Below the pieces are notes generated by a model. That model worked only from the letters and a program-made list of their open reading frames with translations, had not been told where the DNA came from and did no database searches. A stretch of 52,140 nt of DNA from Deltaproteobacteria bacterium (GTDB taxonomy: Bacteria; Desulfobacterota; Dissulfuribacteria; Dissulfuribacterales; UBA3076): NCBI GenBank assembly GCA_018399745.1, contig JAGYNZ010000020.1:1-52140 (forward strand). The letters run 5' to 3'. This document shows positions 34,584 through 43,422 of the stretch, in pieces. Made by a program: the position numbers and the translations under genes. Every line of letters begins with the position of its first letter. Position 1 is the first letter of the stretch.

Positions 34584-36269
34584 GTGTTTCATCGTCCATC
34601 ATATCTATCAAGTGTTGAAAAAGAGGCATTCATTTCACGTTTCTGGAAAAAAGATCCGTCTATTTGGGCCAGAGACAGGGAAATTCAAGAGCAGATCACA
34701 AATCGTCTTGGGTGGTTGGATGTTATTCCAAAAATGAGAGAAGCCCAGGCGGAAATAGAGGGTTTCGCACAAGCTGTGAGACAGCGAGGCATTAAACGGA
34801 TAGTGCTTCTCGGCATGGGGGGATCCAGTCTCTGCCCTCTGATTTTAAGTCAGGTCTTCGGGTCTAAAGAAGGTTTTCCCATATTAAAGGTCCTGGACAC
34901 GACCGATCCAGATGAGGTAGCGCTTGTTGCCACAAGCGGAGACTGGAAAACGACACTCTTTTTAGTGGCCAGCAAATCCGGTACTACGCTGGAACCAAGT
35001 GCCCTGTTTAATTACTTCTGGCCGTTGCTTGAAAACGAGTTATCTGACCCTGGTTTGCATTTTGTGGCTATCACAGACCAGGGAACTCCCTTGGCGGATT
35101 TGGGAAATGATCGAGGCTTTTTAAAGGTTTTTCTTAATCCTTCTGATATAGGAGGAAGATATTCAGCACTTTCTTACTTCGGCCTGGTCCCGGCGGCTTT
35201 GATCGGGGTGGATATTGACCGGCTCCTTCGAAGGGCTGAGGATATGGTCAGCAAGTGCGGTCCGGATATGCCATTGGATACAAATCCAGGCTACAGACTT
35301 GGTGAATTCTTGGGAGAATTCGGGGTTCAAAGCAGGGACAAATTGACTATCCTTACTGATTCATCCATTAAGCCCTTTGGCCTTTGGTTGGAGCAGCTTG
35401 TGGCAGAGAGTACCGGCAAAGAGACCAGGGGTCTGGTACCCATTATTGGCGAATCCACCGGGATTCCAGGATTTTATGGCGGAGAACGTATTTTTGTTTA
35501 CCTGAGGATTAAAGAGAACCCGGCTGAGGATTCTTTGCAAGATTTTGTGTCAGAGCTACGTAGGTCTGATTTTCCAGTCTACGAGTTGTGGATAGAAGAT
35601 TTGTATGACTTGGGAGCCCAGTTTTTCCTCTGGGAAATGGCTACCGCCCTGGTCTCCTATTTTCTGGGTGTTAATCCTTTTGATGAACCGGATGTCCGAC
35701 TTTCAAAAGAAAAGACCGGGGCAATTCTTGATGTCTATCGAGTTGAAGGCAAGATGCCTGTAAAATTTTGGGTAGATCCAAATAGTCAGATCCATTTTCG
35801 GGCTTCAGAGATGCTGGCCGCGTCCATGAAGAGTCTGCCCAGGGCAATAAGAGACATATTTCATGTCTTGCCGACTTGGGGCTATTTGGCATTTCTCCCT
35901 TATCTCCCCTATGACCCTGAGATGGAAGACGTAATAGGGAAAATGCGGTATCTTGTGAGAGAGGCGAAGGGGTGCGCTACGACCATGGGCCATGGTCCGA
36001 GGTATCTCCATTCAACCGGCCAGATTTACAAAGGTGGCCCCAGTTCCGCGGCTTTTTTGATGTTTACTCGAAGAAGGGCAAAGGACTATCCGGAGATCCC
36101 GGATTTAGGTGTTTCTTTCTGGCACATCCAGTTTGCCCAGGCGGTTGGAGACTTCGAGGCCCTTTCCGATGGAAGACTCAGAGCTATTCATGTGCATCTG
36201 CCCTCTGATTACCTGATGGGGTTAAAGGATTTTAGCAAAGTCCTTTCAAGATCAATTGGCATGAAGTAG
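34584..36269 (+). CDS. pgi: Glucose-6-phosphate isomerase (Tal-Pgi type)
   Basis: 561 aa from GTG 34584 behind AGGAGG. It interconverts glucose-6-phosphate and fructose-6-phosphate. Sugar isomerase domains are shown by LLGMGGSSLCPLI near residue 80, ASKSGTTLEP near 135 and DIGGRYSALSYFGLVPAAL near 195; TMGHGPRYLHSTGQIYKGG near the C-terminus is the other active-site block. The sequence type is that of the isomerase half of transaldolase/isomerase fusions, but there is no transaldolase part. It stands alone in its transcription unit. Confidence 0.9.
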   Translation: MFHRPSYLSSVEKEAFISRFWKKDPSIWARDREIQEQITNRLGWLDVIPKMREAQAEIEGFAQAVRQRGIKRIVLLGMGGSSLCPLILSQVFGSKEGFPILKVLDTTDPDEVALVATSGDWKTTLFLVASKSGTTLEPSALFNYFWPLLENELSDPGLHFVAITDQGTPLADLGNDRGFLKVFLNPSDIGGRYSALSYFGLVPAALIGVDIDRLLRRAEDMVSKCGPDMPLDTNPGYRLGEFLGEFGVQSRDKLTILTDSSIKPFGLWLEQLVAESTGKETRGLVPIIGESTGIPGFYGGERIFVYLRIKENPAEDSLQDFVSELRRSDFPVYELWIEDLYDLGAQFFLWEMATALVSYFLGVNPFDEPDVRLSKEKTGAILDVYRVEGKMPVKFWVDPNSQIHFRASEMLAASMKSLPRAIRDIFHVLPTWGYLAFLPYLPYDPEMEDVIGKMRYLVREAKGCATTMGHGPRYLHSTGQIYKGGPSSAAFLMFTRRRAKDYPEIPDLGVSFWHIQFAQAVGDFEALSDGRLRAIHVHLPSDYLMGLKDFSKVLSRSIGMK

Positions 36270-36467
36270 ATATCTGCTTATAGTAAACGAACGTTGCTAA
36301 AAGCCGCTGCAGATCTTTTTGGCATTACGGTTTTTTTGTCGACAGGGGAGATTAAATTGAATGCCTTTTGTGACTATATTGTCAGAGAAAGTGATTCAGT
36401 GTTTACCCCGGGGAGCAAAGACGGACTTGAAGTATGCCCTTAGAGACCACGCTTAATTCCTGATGGT

Positions 36468-37067
36468 TTATTTTACGATATTTGTGTTGCGATTGCACCT
36501 CAGCGTTTCTCTTTCCGTTACGATAATGTCCATTCTCTGGTCATGCTTTTCCATGGAGATTTCCGGAAGGACCTGAAGGCTGAAGGCAAGACCTATACGG
36601 AGCGCTTGCGGGGTTTCTATAGATAAAAAACGGTCGAAGTATCCTCCGCCATATCCTTGCCGGCCGCACTGGCGGTCAAATACACTGCCTGGAATCACTA
36701 TCGTATCTATTTGGGATGGCTGTATTAACGAGGCCGTTTCTGTATCCGGTTCTAATATTCCATAGGCCCCGGGTCTGAGGTCTTTCCCCCAATCTTTTAA
36801 GAGAAAAGCTTCCAGCCTCCTGTTTACGACATCTGTCTTAGGTACAGCTACTTCAAGTCCACTGTTCAGCCTTTCTTTGATGAGTTGATGTGTATCCACT
36901 TCGCTCCTGAAACTGACATAGATAAACAGGATTCTGCTGGCATGGTATTCCTCAAGCCCCTTTAGATTGTCAGTAATTATTTTACTCAGACAGTTTACAG
37001 TTGATTGGGAAAGACAGTCCCGCTTGGAAAGGATTTGGCCACGAGAATAATAATCAGAAAAGGACAT
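36468..37067 (-). CDS. 5-formyltetrahydrofolate cyclo-ligase
   Basis: 199 aa, typical length. It converts 5-formyl-THF to 5,10-methenyl-THF with ATP. The signatures are YVSFRSEVDTHQLI in the N-terminal half, the variant LRPGAYGILEP of the usual G-x-x-G-I-x-E-P motif, and the ATP-binding GRQGYGGGYFDRFL. It is the downstream partner of the exported OB-fold gene (21 nt gap), likely only by chance. Confidence in the family is high. Confidence 0.92.
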   Translation of the reverse strand: MSFSDYYSRGQILSKRDCLSQSTVNCLSKIITDNLKGLEEYHASRILFIYVSFRSEVDTHQLIKERLNSGLEVAVPKTDVVNRRLEAFLLKDWGKDLRPGAYGILEPDTETASLIQPSQIDTIVIPGSVFDRQCGRQGYGGGYFDRFLSIETPQALRIGLAFSLQVLPEISMEKHDQRMDIIVTERETLRCNRNTNIVK

Positions 37068-37088
37068 GTATTGAAAAAATTAGGCTGA

Positions 37089-37556
37089 CTACTGAGGTTG
37101 ATAAAATATATGAATACAGGAGGATTCCCGTAAACAGGAATTTTGCCATACAGGCTTGCAACTCCTGTCTCTTAGCACAATATTTCTGCCCGAGGAGAGA
37201 AATCTCAAAGATCTTGCTGATAGACAAAGACATCCGTCTCTGCCGAAAAATTTTGATCCCACCACTTCCACGTTTGTTCCATCATTGAGTTTGAGTCCGA
37301 TTCGCCTAACAAACCACTGTGGCGCAACGATGACCCTGAAAACCCTGGTTCTGGTCTGAAGAGTAAAACACTGGAGCGTCATGTAGGATCCTGCCGAACA
37401 CTGTTTTATGGTTCCCCTGACTACTATCTCTGTATTTTCATCGTAACCGATGCTCTTGGCATGAACAGAGTCGGGATGGGTCAATAATAAAAGGGTAAAT
37501 AAGAAAAAAAAGGAAGAACAGACAACTTTTGGCTCAATCGCCTTATAGGCATTCAT
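37089..37556 (-). CDS. Exported OB-fold protein of unknown function
   Basis: 155 aa with a signal peptide (residues 10-33, ending VHA). The mature part shows the pattern of a small exported OB-fold family: a first strand VVRGTIKQC, then FRVIVAPQWFVRRIGLKLNDGTNVEVVGS, then a LSARSLR... strand and the family ending LRDRSCKPVW. The normal family tail reads LRD-x-x-G-x-P-x-W, so the motif is preserved although Gly is replaced by Cys. Several extra cysteines (six in the mature protein) and an extended C-terminus are unusual and might form disulfides. It is probably periplasmic. Function is unknown. Confidence 0.72.
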   Translation of the reverse strand: MNAYKAIEPKVVCSSFFFLFTLLLLTHPDSVHAKSIGYDENTEIVVRGTIKQCSAGSYMTLQCFTLQTRTRVFRVIVAPQWFVRRIGLKLNDGTNVEVVGSKFFGRDGCLCLSARSLRFLSSGRNIVLRDRSCKPVWQNSCLRESSCIHIFYQPQ

Positions 37557-37980
37557 GGCTAATTAGTGTGTGCCTCCGGTTGAGTTTGGAGAAAAGCTCG
37601 CAACATTCTCCTCGACTGAAATTATTCGTGTATATATGCATATTGCGTACCTTTTTGATATTCATCCATTATTAAGTCAGCTTACTGAAAATATCCAAAA
37701 TTTTTTACCATTTCGGAATATTTATATACGGATTATGACAGACAAAACATGCAATTATTGCAGATTTATGCAATTATTGCGCTTGTTGACTGCATTTTTT
37801 GCACCAACTCAGGGCTGTATATTTTCCGGTGTATCTGATCGGCATTCAGGAATTTCTGATTCAAGGCCTTCTGGGACTCCACCTTTTTTAATTTAAGTCC
37901 CTGGAATCCATGAGCCTGCCAGTATGCTGATGCCTTTGAAGGTAATCCCGGAATTCTTGGTGGAATGATACGGTACAGCA
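37557..37980. other. Non-coding stretch with direct repeats
   Basis: About 420 nt between the exported protein gene and the terminator of the NtrC-type gene. Its main feature is the direct repeat at 37749-37780. Open frames crossing it on either strand show no protein-like composition. It should hold the minus-strand promoter for the exported protein and cyclo-ligase genes. Confidence 0.45.
37749..37780. repeat. Pair of 13-bp direct repeats, 19 bp apart
   Basis: ATGCAATTATTGC occurs at 37749-37761 and again at 37768-37780, with 6 nt between. Each copy is nearly palindromic (TGCAAT/ATTGC). The 19-bp period places them roughly on the same face of the helix, as for cooperative regulator binding. 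The nearest gene it could control is the exported OB-fold gene, about 195 nt away on the minus strand. Confidence 0.5.
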
Positions 37981-38019
37981 AAAAGAAGGCCTGCTTGAAG
38001 AATTTCAAGAAGGCCTTCG
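37981..38019 (-). terminator. Rho-independent terminator after NtrC-type gene
   Basis: GAAGGCCTGCTTGAA (37986-38000) and TTCAAGAAGGCCTTC (38005-38019) make a 15-bp stem with one mismatch and a four-nt loop. Read on the minus strand the stem is followed by TTTTT (37985-37981). It lies 80 nt after the stop of the regulator gene at 38099. Confidence 0.85.
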
Positions 38020-38098
38020 GGGAGAGGAGGGTTGGGAGTAAAATGGATTTTTTGATTATTGTTCGTATGCCTTTACACTTAAGCAAACAGCGTGCCAT

Positions 38099-39451
38099 TT
38101 ATTTTAAAAGACCATATTCCTTTAACTTATACTGAAGTGTTCTAATTGAAATACCTAATATTTTTGCCGCATTGCGTCTATGTCCATCTGTTTCCCGGAT
38201 GGTTGTCTCAATCGCTTCTTTTTCCAGGTCTCGTATACTGCGAAGCTGTTTGGTGGCCGACACAGAGATGTCTTCGATAAAAGGGGATGTTAACTGCGGC
38301 AGTGTCAGCTTGGAGTTCCGGCTTAAAATGATGGCTCGCTCAATAACATTATGTAATTCCCTCATATTGCCTGGCCATTCGTAAGATTTGATCTGTTTTA
38401 AGGAATCAGTTGATATGTCAGAGACCTTTTTCCCCACCCTCATGGATATCGATTGTACAAGGTAATTAGTCAGCTTTTGTATTGCCCCAAGGCGCTTTCT
38501 CAGAGGAGGAAGGGTGACTGGAAAGACATTCAAACGATAGTAAAGGTCTTCTCTAAAACGTTTTTCACGTATGCCTGTCATCAGATCCTGGTTGGTAGCG
38601 GCAATTATTCTTGCCCTGGTATTGAGGGTAGTAGTGCCGCCTACCCTTTCAAATGTCCTTTCCTGTAATATTCGCAGAAATTTTGCTTGAGCGGATAGGG
38701 GCATTTCCCCTATTTCATCCAGGAATATGGTCCCATTTTGAGCAAGCTCGAATTTCCCCCTCTTGGTCTTGATTGCTCCGGTAAAAGCGCCTTTTTCGTG
38801 TCCGAAGAGTTCGGACTCAATAAGTGTTTCAGGCATTGCAGCGCAATTAAGCTCTACAAACGGACCTTTTCGCTCACTCAAATGATGAATAGCCTTGGCT
38901 ACAAGGCTCTTTCCTGTACCGCTTTCTCCCTGAAGTAACACTGTGGCGTCTGTTTTGGCAACATGCTGTATTTCTCTCCAGACCTCTTCCATACCCGCGA
39001 AAAGTACATCGGTAGGTGGAAGGCCTTCGGCAAGCTGGTCTCTCCATATGGTGTTTGCCGCCATGAGGGTCTGGCGTTCCAACACCCTGGATACTGCCAT
39101 TCGTAATTCATCCGGATTTTTGAGAGGCTTTATTAGATAGTCTAAAGCCCCTTTCTTCATTGCCTCCACGGCATTTTCCACAGTGGCATAAGCTGTAAGT
39201 ATTATGAAATCGATTTCCGGTTTTTCTGATTTTACCTTTTTCAAGAGATCAAGACCGCTTATATCAGGCATTTTGAGATCAGTGATTACAAGGTTGGGAG
39301 AAAATTCATCAATAGTGCTCAGGGCATTGATGCCGCTACTGGCGGATTTAACTTGATAGCCTGACCGAGTTAGAATCCGGGTAAGGAGAACAATCAATGA
39401 TCTTTCGTCGTCTACTACCAGAATACGAAAATTATTAGGTTCCATAGTCAT
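38099..39451 (-). CDS. Sigma-54-dependent response regulator (NtrC family)
   Basis: 450 aa with three domains: receiver (residues 8-125, acidic pocket Asp14-Asp15 and phospho-acceptor Asp58 in VITDLKMPD), AAA+ central domain (Walker A GESGTGKS, GAFTGA loop that contacts sigma-54, Walker B GTIFLDEIGEMP, arginine finger region) and a C-terminal Fis-type helix-turn-helix (NAAKILGISIRTLQYKLKEYG). It activates sigma-54 promoters when phosphorylated. No histidine kinase gene is adjacent. It is divergent from the lipid kinase gene, with only 47 nt between. Confidence 0.95.
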   Translation of the reverse strand: MTMEPNNFRILVVDDERSLIVLLTRILTRSGYQVKSASSGINALSTIDEFSPNLVITDLKMPDISGLDLLKKVKSEKPEIDFIILTAYATVENAVEAMKKGALDYLIKPLKNPDELRMAVSRVLERQTLMAANTIWRDQLAEGLPPTDVLFAGMEEVWREIQHVAKTDATVLLQGESGTGKSLVAKAIHHLSERKGPFVELNCAAMPETLIESELFGHEKGAFTGAIKTKRGKFELAQNGTIFLDEIGEMPLSAQAKFLRILQERTFERVGGTTTLNTRARIIAATNQDLMTGIREKRFREDLYYRLNVFPVTLPPLRKRLGAIQKLTNYLVQSISMRVGKKVSDISTDSLKQIKSYEWPGNMRELHNVIERAIILSRNSKLTLPQLTSPFIEDISVSATKQLRSIRDLEKEAIETTIRETDGHRRNAAKILGISIRTLQYKLKEYGLLK

Positions 39452-39498
39452 TTTTTTGTTTCTAATCTAATTATTTAAGCTTATTCTAGCAAGTCATT

Positions 39499-40551
39499 AT
39501 GGATTGTCTTTTTCTTATAAATCCCATAGCAGGAGGCCGCACCGGGAAAAAAATTGCCGATGAACTAAGGCGTGGCATTCATGTACGGGATTTTCGCAAT
39601 CATGTTTTTTTTACTAATCCCGAACTGATTGAAACTCAGATACCGTCATTGGCTTCAGGCCGTGACCTGATTGTGGTTGCAGGAGGTGATGGCACGGTAT
39701 CGGCGATTGCGTGCGTACTTGGTACTCTTGACAGGCCACCGCCCCTTGCCGTTTTGCCACTTGGTACTGGAAACGATCTGGCAAGAAGCCTGGGTTGGTG
39801 GGAAGTATGGAAACACGGTAGCCTTGACTATTTCTGGTCAGGAATTATCGCAGGAAAGGTTGAAGCGATGGACCTCTGGTCCTGCAAAGCGGATTCCAGA
39901 TTTATAGGTTATGCAGGTTTTGGCCTTGACGCGAGGATAGTGGCTTCTGTTTCCAGAATACGCATGAAAAGTCTATGTCATAATTTTGGCAAGAGATGGA
40001 ACCAGTTTCTTTATGTTGCCTTTGGCCTGAAACATATACTTTTGCTTATGCTAAAACTTGGTGCGACCGGGATGGAAGTCTGTTTCTTTGATAAAAAAGG
40101 CGATATAAATAGAATCAGGCTGAGGGATCATGCCGCTTTAATCCTTTCTAATATTGATCGCTATGCGGGAGGGGGCGCTCTTTCATCTACATCTTGTTGG
40201 AACGATGGAAAATTAGAAGCCTATGTCATTCCAACCATCAGGGCATATCTGGGACTGCTATTGAGGGGTCGTGTTGCTTATCTTGCAAATCCCAGGGCCA
40301 CTTATCAGGCCTGTTCTGTAAAAATCATTGGCAAACAAGATCTTCCTGTACAGCTTGACGGTGAATGGATAAAAGAATGCGCGGAAGGAGATGCCATTAC
40401 AATACAACATGTGAGGGCTTTACCAGTACTCGTACCTCCGGCCGACTTTACTGTAAAGGAAACTATCGGCAGTTGCTGGTCCAGAAGCCCTATCCTAAAG
40501 AAGGATAGTTCATCGATACTGCCGGATCCTGCTGGAACTGGACGTAATTGA
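39499..40551 (+). CDS. Diacylglycerol/lipid kinase family protein
   Basis: 350 aa. NPIAGG (8-13), GGDGT (62-66) and LPLGTGNDLARSLG are the nucleotide-binding signatures of the DAGK catalytic domain; the LQLDGEW-type C-terminal block (VQLDGEW here) is also present. Such enzymes phosphorylate diacylglycerol, ceramide or sphingosine-like lipids with ATP, close to the membrane. There is no transmembrane segment, so it is a soluble DgkB/YegS-like kinase. The exact lipid is unknown. Confidence 0.9.
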   Translation: MDCLFLINPIAGGRTGKKIADELRRGIHVRDFRNHVFFTNPELIETQIPSLASGRDLIVVAGGDGTVSAIACVLGTLDRPPPLAVLPLGTGNDLARSLGWWEVWKHGSLDYFWSGIIAGKVEAMDLWSCKADSRFIGYAGFGLDARIVASVSRIRMKSLCHNFGKRWNQFLYVAFGLKHILLLMLKLGATGMEVCFFDKKGDINRIRLRDHAALILSNIDRYAGGGALSSTSCWNDGKLEAYVIPTIRAYLGLLLRGRVAYLANPRATYQACSVKIIGKQDLPVQLDGEWIKECAEGDAITIQHVRALPVLVPPADFTVKETIGSCWSRSPILKKDSSSILPDPAGTGRN

Positions 40552-40673
40552 ACTTTTTTTAAAAAATTTGTCTCAAGCTGCGTTCTGTCCGAAGAGTAAA
40601 ATAAACAGTCAACAGAATTTCAACAGGTATTTCTTGTAAATAGTGAACAGATATCTATTCCGGGAGGATTGTC

Positions 40674-41099
40674 ATGCCTGAAAGACGTAAAATACCGCGT
40701 TATCCCGCCAAGTTTCGTGTATATTTCCCAAGTTTCAATATATGGGGAAATACTTCCAATATCTCATTAGATGGATGTTATGTGGCGGTAGATGTCCCCA
40801 TGTCTCAGGGGTTCATCACTGACTTGCTGCTTGAATTGCCCGTAGTGGGGGTAATCGCTCTTAAGGGTTATATACAGCATTTAGGAAAGGAGAATTCAGG
40901 AGCCGGCCTTCAGTTTGTCCAGGTGAGGTTTGAGTTTGCCGAGTCAGATTACTTCAATTTATACTCACAATTTTTAAAGACTATATCTCAACTTGAGAAA
41001 ATAAGAGCAGATTACATGGATCTGGTACACCAGGATCGGCTGAAACTTTGTACCATGCCAATTGAGCCGGAAAACGCCGAAACTCCTTCAGCCTCTTGA
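40674..41099 (+). CDS. PilZ domain protein
   Basis: 141 aa. RRKIPRY near residues 4-10 corresponds to the RxxxR c-di-GMP motif and NISLDGCY near 34 to the (D/N)xSxxG motif, so c-di-GMP binding is likely. About 30 further residues at the C-terminus are helical. The ATG follows GGGAGG. Its place before prepilin peptidase and a NtrC regulator suggests a link to pilus or surface behaviour, though this is inference. Confidence 0.87.
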   Translation: MPERRKIPRYPAKFRVYFPSFNIWGNTSNISLDGCYVAVDVPMSQGFITDLLLELPVVGVIALKGYIQHLGKENSGAGLQFVQVRFEFAESDYFNLYSQFLKTISQLEKIRADYMDLVHQDRLKLCTMPIEPENAETPSAS

Positions 41100-41143
41100 A
41101 AGATTCAAGATTTTAGCAAGAGATAAAAGAGTGAGGAAACGAT

Positions 41144-41932
41144 TTGATTAATTTGCTGACATTCATTTGGCCCGCTCTGGTCTTTTTGCTGGGTACCTGT
41201 ATAGGCAGCTTTTTGAATGTGTGCATATGCCGGTTGCCTCAGAATATGTCGATAGTAAAACCCGGTTCTGCCTGCCCGAAATGTGGTCACAGGCTGAAAT
41301 GGTGGGAAAACATCCCGATACTGAGTTTTTTGTTTTTAAAGGGTAAATGCAGATCTTGCGGGACGAGGATCTCCTTGAGGTATCCCACAGTAGAATTATT
41401 AAGTGGTCTTCTGGCCCTTGCGCTTTGGTACAGGTTTGGCTTTGGCCCTGAAATTTTTATTTATTTTTATTTTTCAGCATGTCTCATAATTGTCACATTT
41501 GTTGATCTTTCGCATCGAATCATTCCGGACGCCGTGTCTTTGTCTGGAATCGCCATTGGTTTCCTTTCCTCCTTTTTGCTTCCTGGATTGTCATGGTGGG
41601 ATTCTCTGCTGGGTATATTAATGGGTGGTGGCATCCTGTTTCTTGTGGCATGGGGATATTATATTTTAGCTCATCGGGAGGGAATGGGAGGCGGAGACAT
41701 CAAACTCCTTGCTATGATAGGGGCCTTTTTGGGCTGGCAGGCAATACCGCTTGTGATCCTTTTGAGTGCTGCGGTGGGTTCAGTTGCTGGGTTGGCTTTA
41801 ATGTCAGTCCAGAAAGGAGATAGACACATGGCTATATCTTATGGTCCCTTTTTGGCTGGGGCTGCTCTCATAACGCTGTTTTGGGGACGTGAACTTACAG
41901 CCTGGTATTTGGTTTTTATCTCCAGAGGCTAA
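41144..41932 (+). CDS. pilD: Prepilin peptidase / N-methyltransferase
   Basis: 262 aa from TTG 41144 after GAGGA. Eight hydrophobic helices are visible. The N-terminal cytoplasmic loop has the zinc site Cys44-P-K-Cys47 ... Cys69-R-S-Cys72. The aspartyl protease dyad is the Asp in FVDLSHRIIPD and the Asp in GGGDIKLLA. It cleaves the leader of type IV pilins and type II secretion pseudopilins at the inner membrane and methylates the new N-terminus. Pilin assembly genes are not next to it, so it works for loci elsewhere. Confidence 0.94.
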   Translation: MINLLTFIWPALVFLLGTCIGSFLNVCICRLPQNMSIVKPGSACPKCGHRLKWWENIPILSFLFLKGKCRSCGTRISLRYPTVELLSGLLALALWYRFGFGPEIFIYFYFSACLIIVTFVDLSHRIIPDAVSLSGIAIGFLSSFLLPGLSWWDSLLGILMGGGILFLVAWGYYILAHREGMGGGDIKLLAMIGAFLGWQAIPLVILLSAAVGSVAGLALMSVQKGDRHMAISYGPFLAGAALITLFWGRELTAWYLVFISRG

Positions 41933-41952
41933 AGGCGTTCTGTAAAAAGAAA

Positions 41953-43377
41953 ATGTTAAGAAAGTTTTCTGATCAGGAAAATGCCGTGGGTAAACGTCGA
42001 ATTCTGGTTATTGATGATGAATATGACGTAAGGAATATAGTTACCGGCATATTGACCTCTAAAAAGGCCGGATATGATGTTGTCCAGGCGGCTAATACCA
42101 TTGAAGGACTAGATTTGGCACAAAAACAGTCCTTTGATCACATAATTAGTGATATTTACATGCAGCCTGAGGACGGGCTCCAATTTCTAAAAAAAGCCAA
42201 GGACGCCGGCATATCGGCCAATATCATCATGATGTCCGGCCAGGCCGATATTGATATGGCCCTTGAGGCTATAAAGATAGGGGCGTGTGATTTCATCTTT
42301 AAACCCCTAGTGTCGGAACATCTGCTTTTCGTATTGCGCAGGGCTGAGGAAAAGACCATAATCCTAAAAGAAAATGCCTTTTTAAAGGCAGAGGTACAAG
42401 AAAAATATTCGTTTCACAATATTGTTGCCAAGAGTCCTCAGATTAGACACATTTTTGAGGTCATTCAAAGGGTATCGGATTACAAGACCACTGTACTGAT
42501 AACCGGTGAGAGCGGGACAGGAAAAGAACTTGTAGCCAAGGCAATTCACTTTAATAGCATCAGGGCGAAGGCACCTTTTGTACCAATCAATTGCGCGGGC
42601 ATCCCTGAGAATCTGCTTGAGAGTGAACTTTTCGGTTATGTAAAAGGGGCCTTCACAGATGCTGTCAAGGCCAAAAAGGGACTCTTTGAAGAGGCCAATA
42701 AGGGGACCCTGTTTTTAGACGAGTTGGGTGAGATGCCTTTGGCTCTGCAGGTCAGGCTTTTGAGGGTACTGCAGGAAGAAGAGGTGAGACCTCTGGGCGA
42801 TACGCGCTGTATCCAGATAGATGTGCGGATAGTGGCGGCCACTGCAAAGGATCTTGCGCGAGAGGTTAATAAAGGCAATTTCAGAGAGGACCTGTTTTAC
42901 AGAATAAACGTGCTCACAATAGTTATACCTGCCCTGAGAGACAGGAAAGAGGATATTCCATTACTGGTTGATCACTTTATAGAAAGGTATAATTTCCGCT
43001 TAAATAAGAAGGTGGAGGGGGCCAGTCCTGAGGTGATGCACCTTTTTCTGGAATACAAGTGGCCAGGGAATGTCCGTGAGCTTGAAAATGCCATAGAAAG
43101 AGCAATGGTCTATTCGGATACCTCAATGATACGTACAAGGGATCTTCCGCCTCATATAAGGGCAGGTCTTGAAGACGAAGGCACGCCTCTTACATCAGGC
43201 CTTGATATATCAGATTTTTCCATTAAGAAGAGCAGCAAGGTGCTGGAGCGAGAACTGATAATAAAGGCCCTCAACAAAACCAGGGGTAATAAGACCAAGG
43301 CCTCCCACCTTCTTGAGATCAGCCTGCCTGCCCTTTTATACAAGATGAAGGACTATGGTCTTGAGGCAGAATTTTAG
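41953..43377 (+). CDS. Sigma-54-dependent response regulator, GAFTDA variant
   Basis: 474 aa: receiver (Asp21-Asp22, phospho-acceptor Asp67 in ISDIYM), AAA+ domain (Walker A GESGTGKE, Walker B GTLFLDELGEMP) and Fis-type helix-turn-helix at the C-terminus (KTKASHLLEISLPALLYKMKDYG). The sigma-54-contacting loop reads GAFTDA (232-237) instead of GAFTGA; the fifth-position Asp is a known natural variant of active regulators. It starts 20 nt after pilD, so it is probably cotranscribed with pilZ-like and pilD genes. It lacks an adjacent kinase gene and may control pilus genes. Confidence 0.93.
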   Translation: MLRKFSDQENAVGKRRILVIDDEYDVRNIVTGILTSKKAGYDVVQAANTIEGLDLAQKQSFDHIISDIYMQPEDGLQFLKKAKDAGISANIIMMSGQADIDMALEAIKIGACDFIFKPLVSEHLLFVLRRAEEKTIILKENAFLKAEVQEKYSFHNIVAKSPQIRHIFEVIQRVSDYKTTVLITGESGTGKELVAKAIHFNSIRAKAPFVPINCAGIPENLLESELFGYVKGAFTDAVKAKKGLFEEANKGTLFLDELGEMPLALQVRLLRVLQEEEVRPLGDTRCIQIDVRIVAATAKDLAREVNKGNFREDLFYRINVLTIVIPALRDRKEDIPLLVDHFIERYNFRLNKKVEGASPEVMHLFLEYKWPGNVRELENAIERAMVYSDTSMIRTRDLPPHIRAGLEDEGTPLTSGLDISDFSIKKSSKVLERELIIKALNKTRGNKTKASHLLEISLPALLYKMKDYGLEAEF

Positions 43378-43422
43378 TATACAAAAGACCTTTCGGCAGA
43401 AACCAGTAATCAGCAGTAATTA

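Noticed and set aside
37570-37896. Plus-strand frame of 108 codons in the gap before the NtrC-type gene
   Set aside because: It has no ribosome site, crosses the direct repeats, and has no protein-like pattern.
37766-38098. A 110-codon minus-strand frame that begins right after the NtrC-type gene stop
   Set aside because: It runs straight across the strong hairpin plus T tract at 37981-38019, which should end the transcript, and its product has no recognisable pattern. The coupling-like TAAATG is probably chance.
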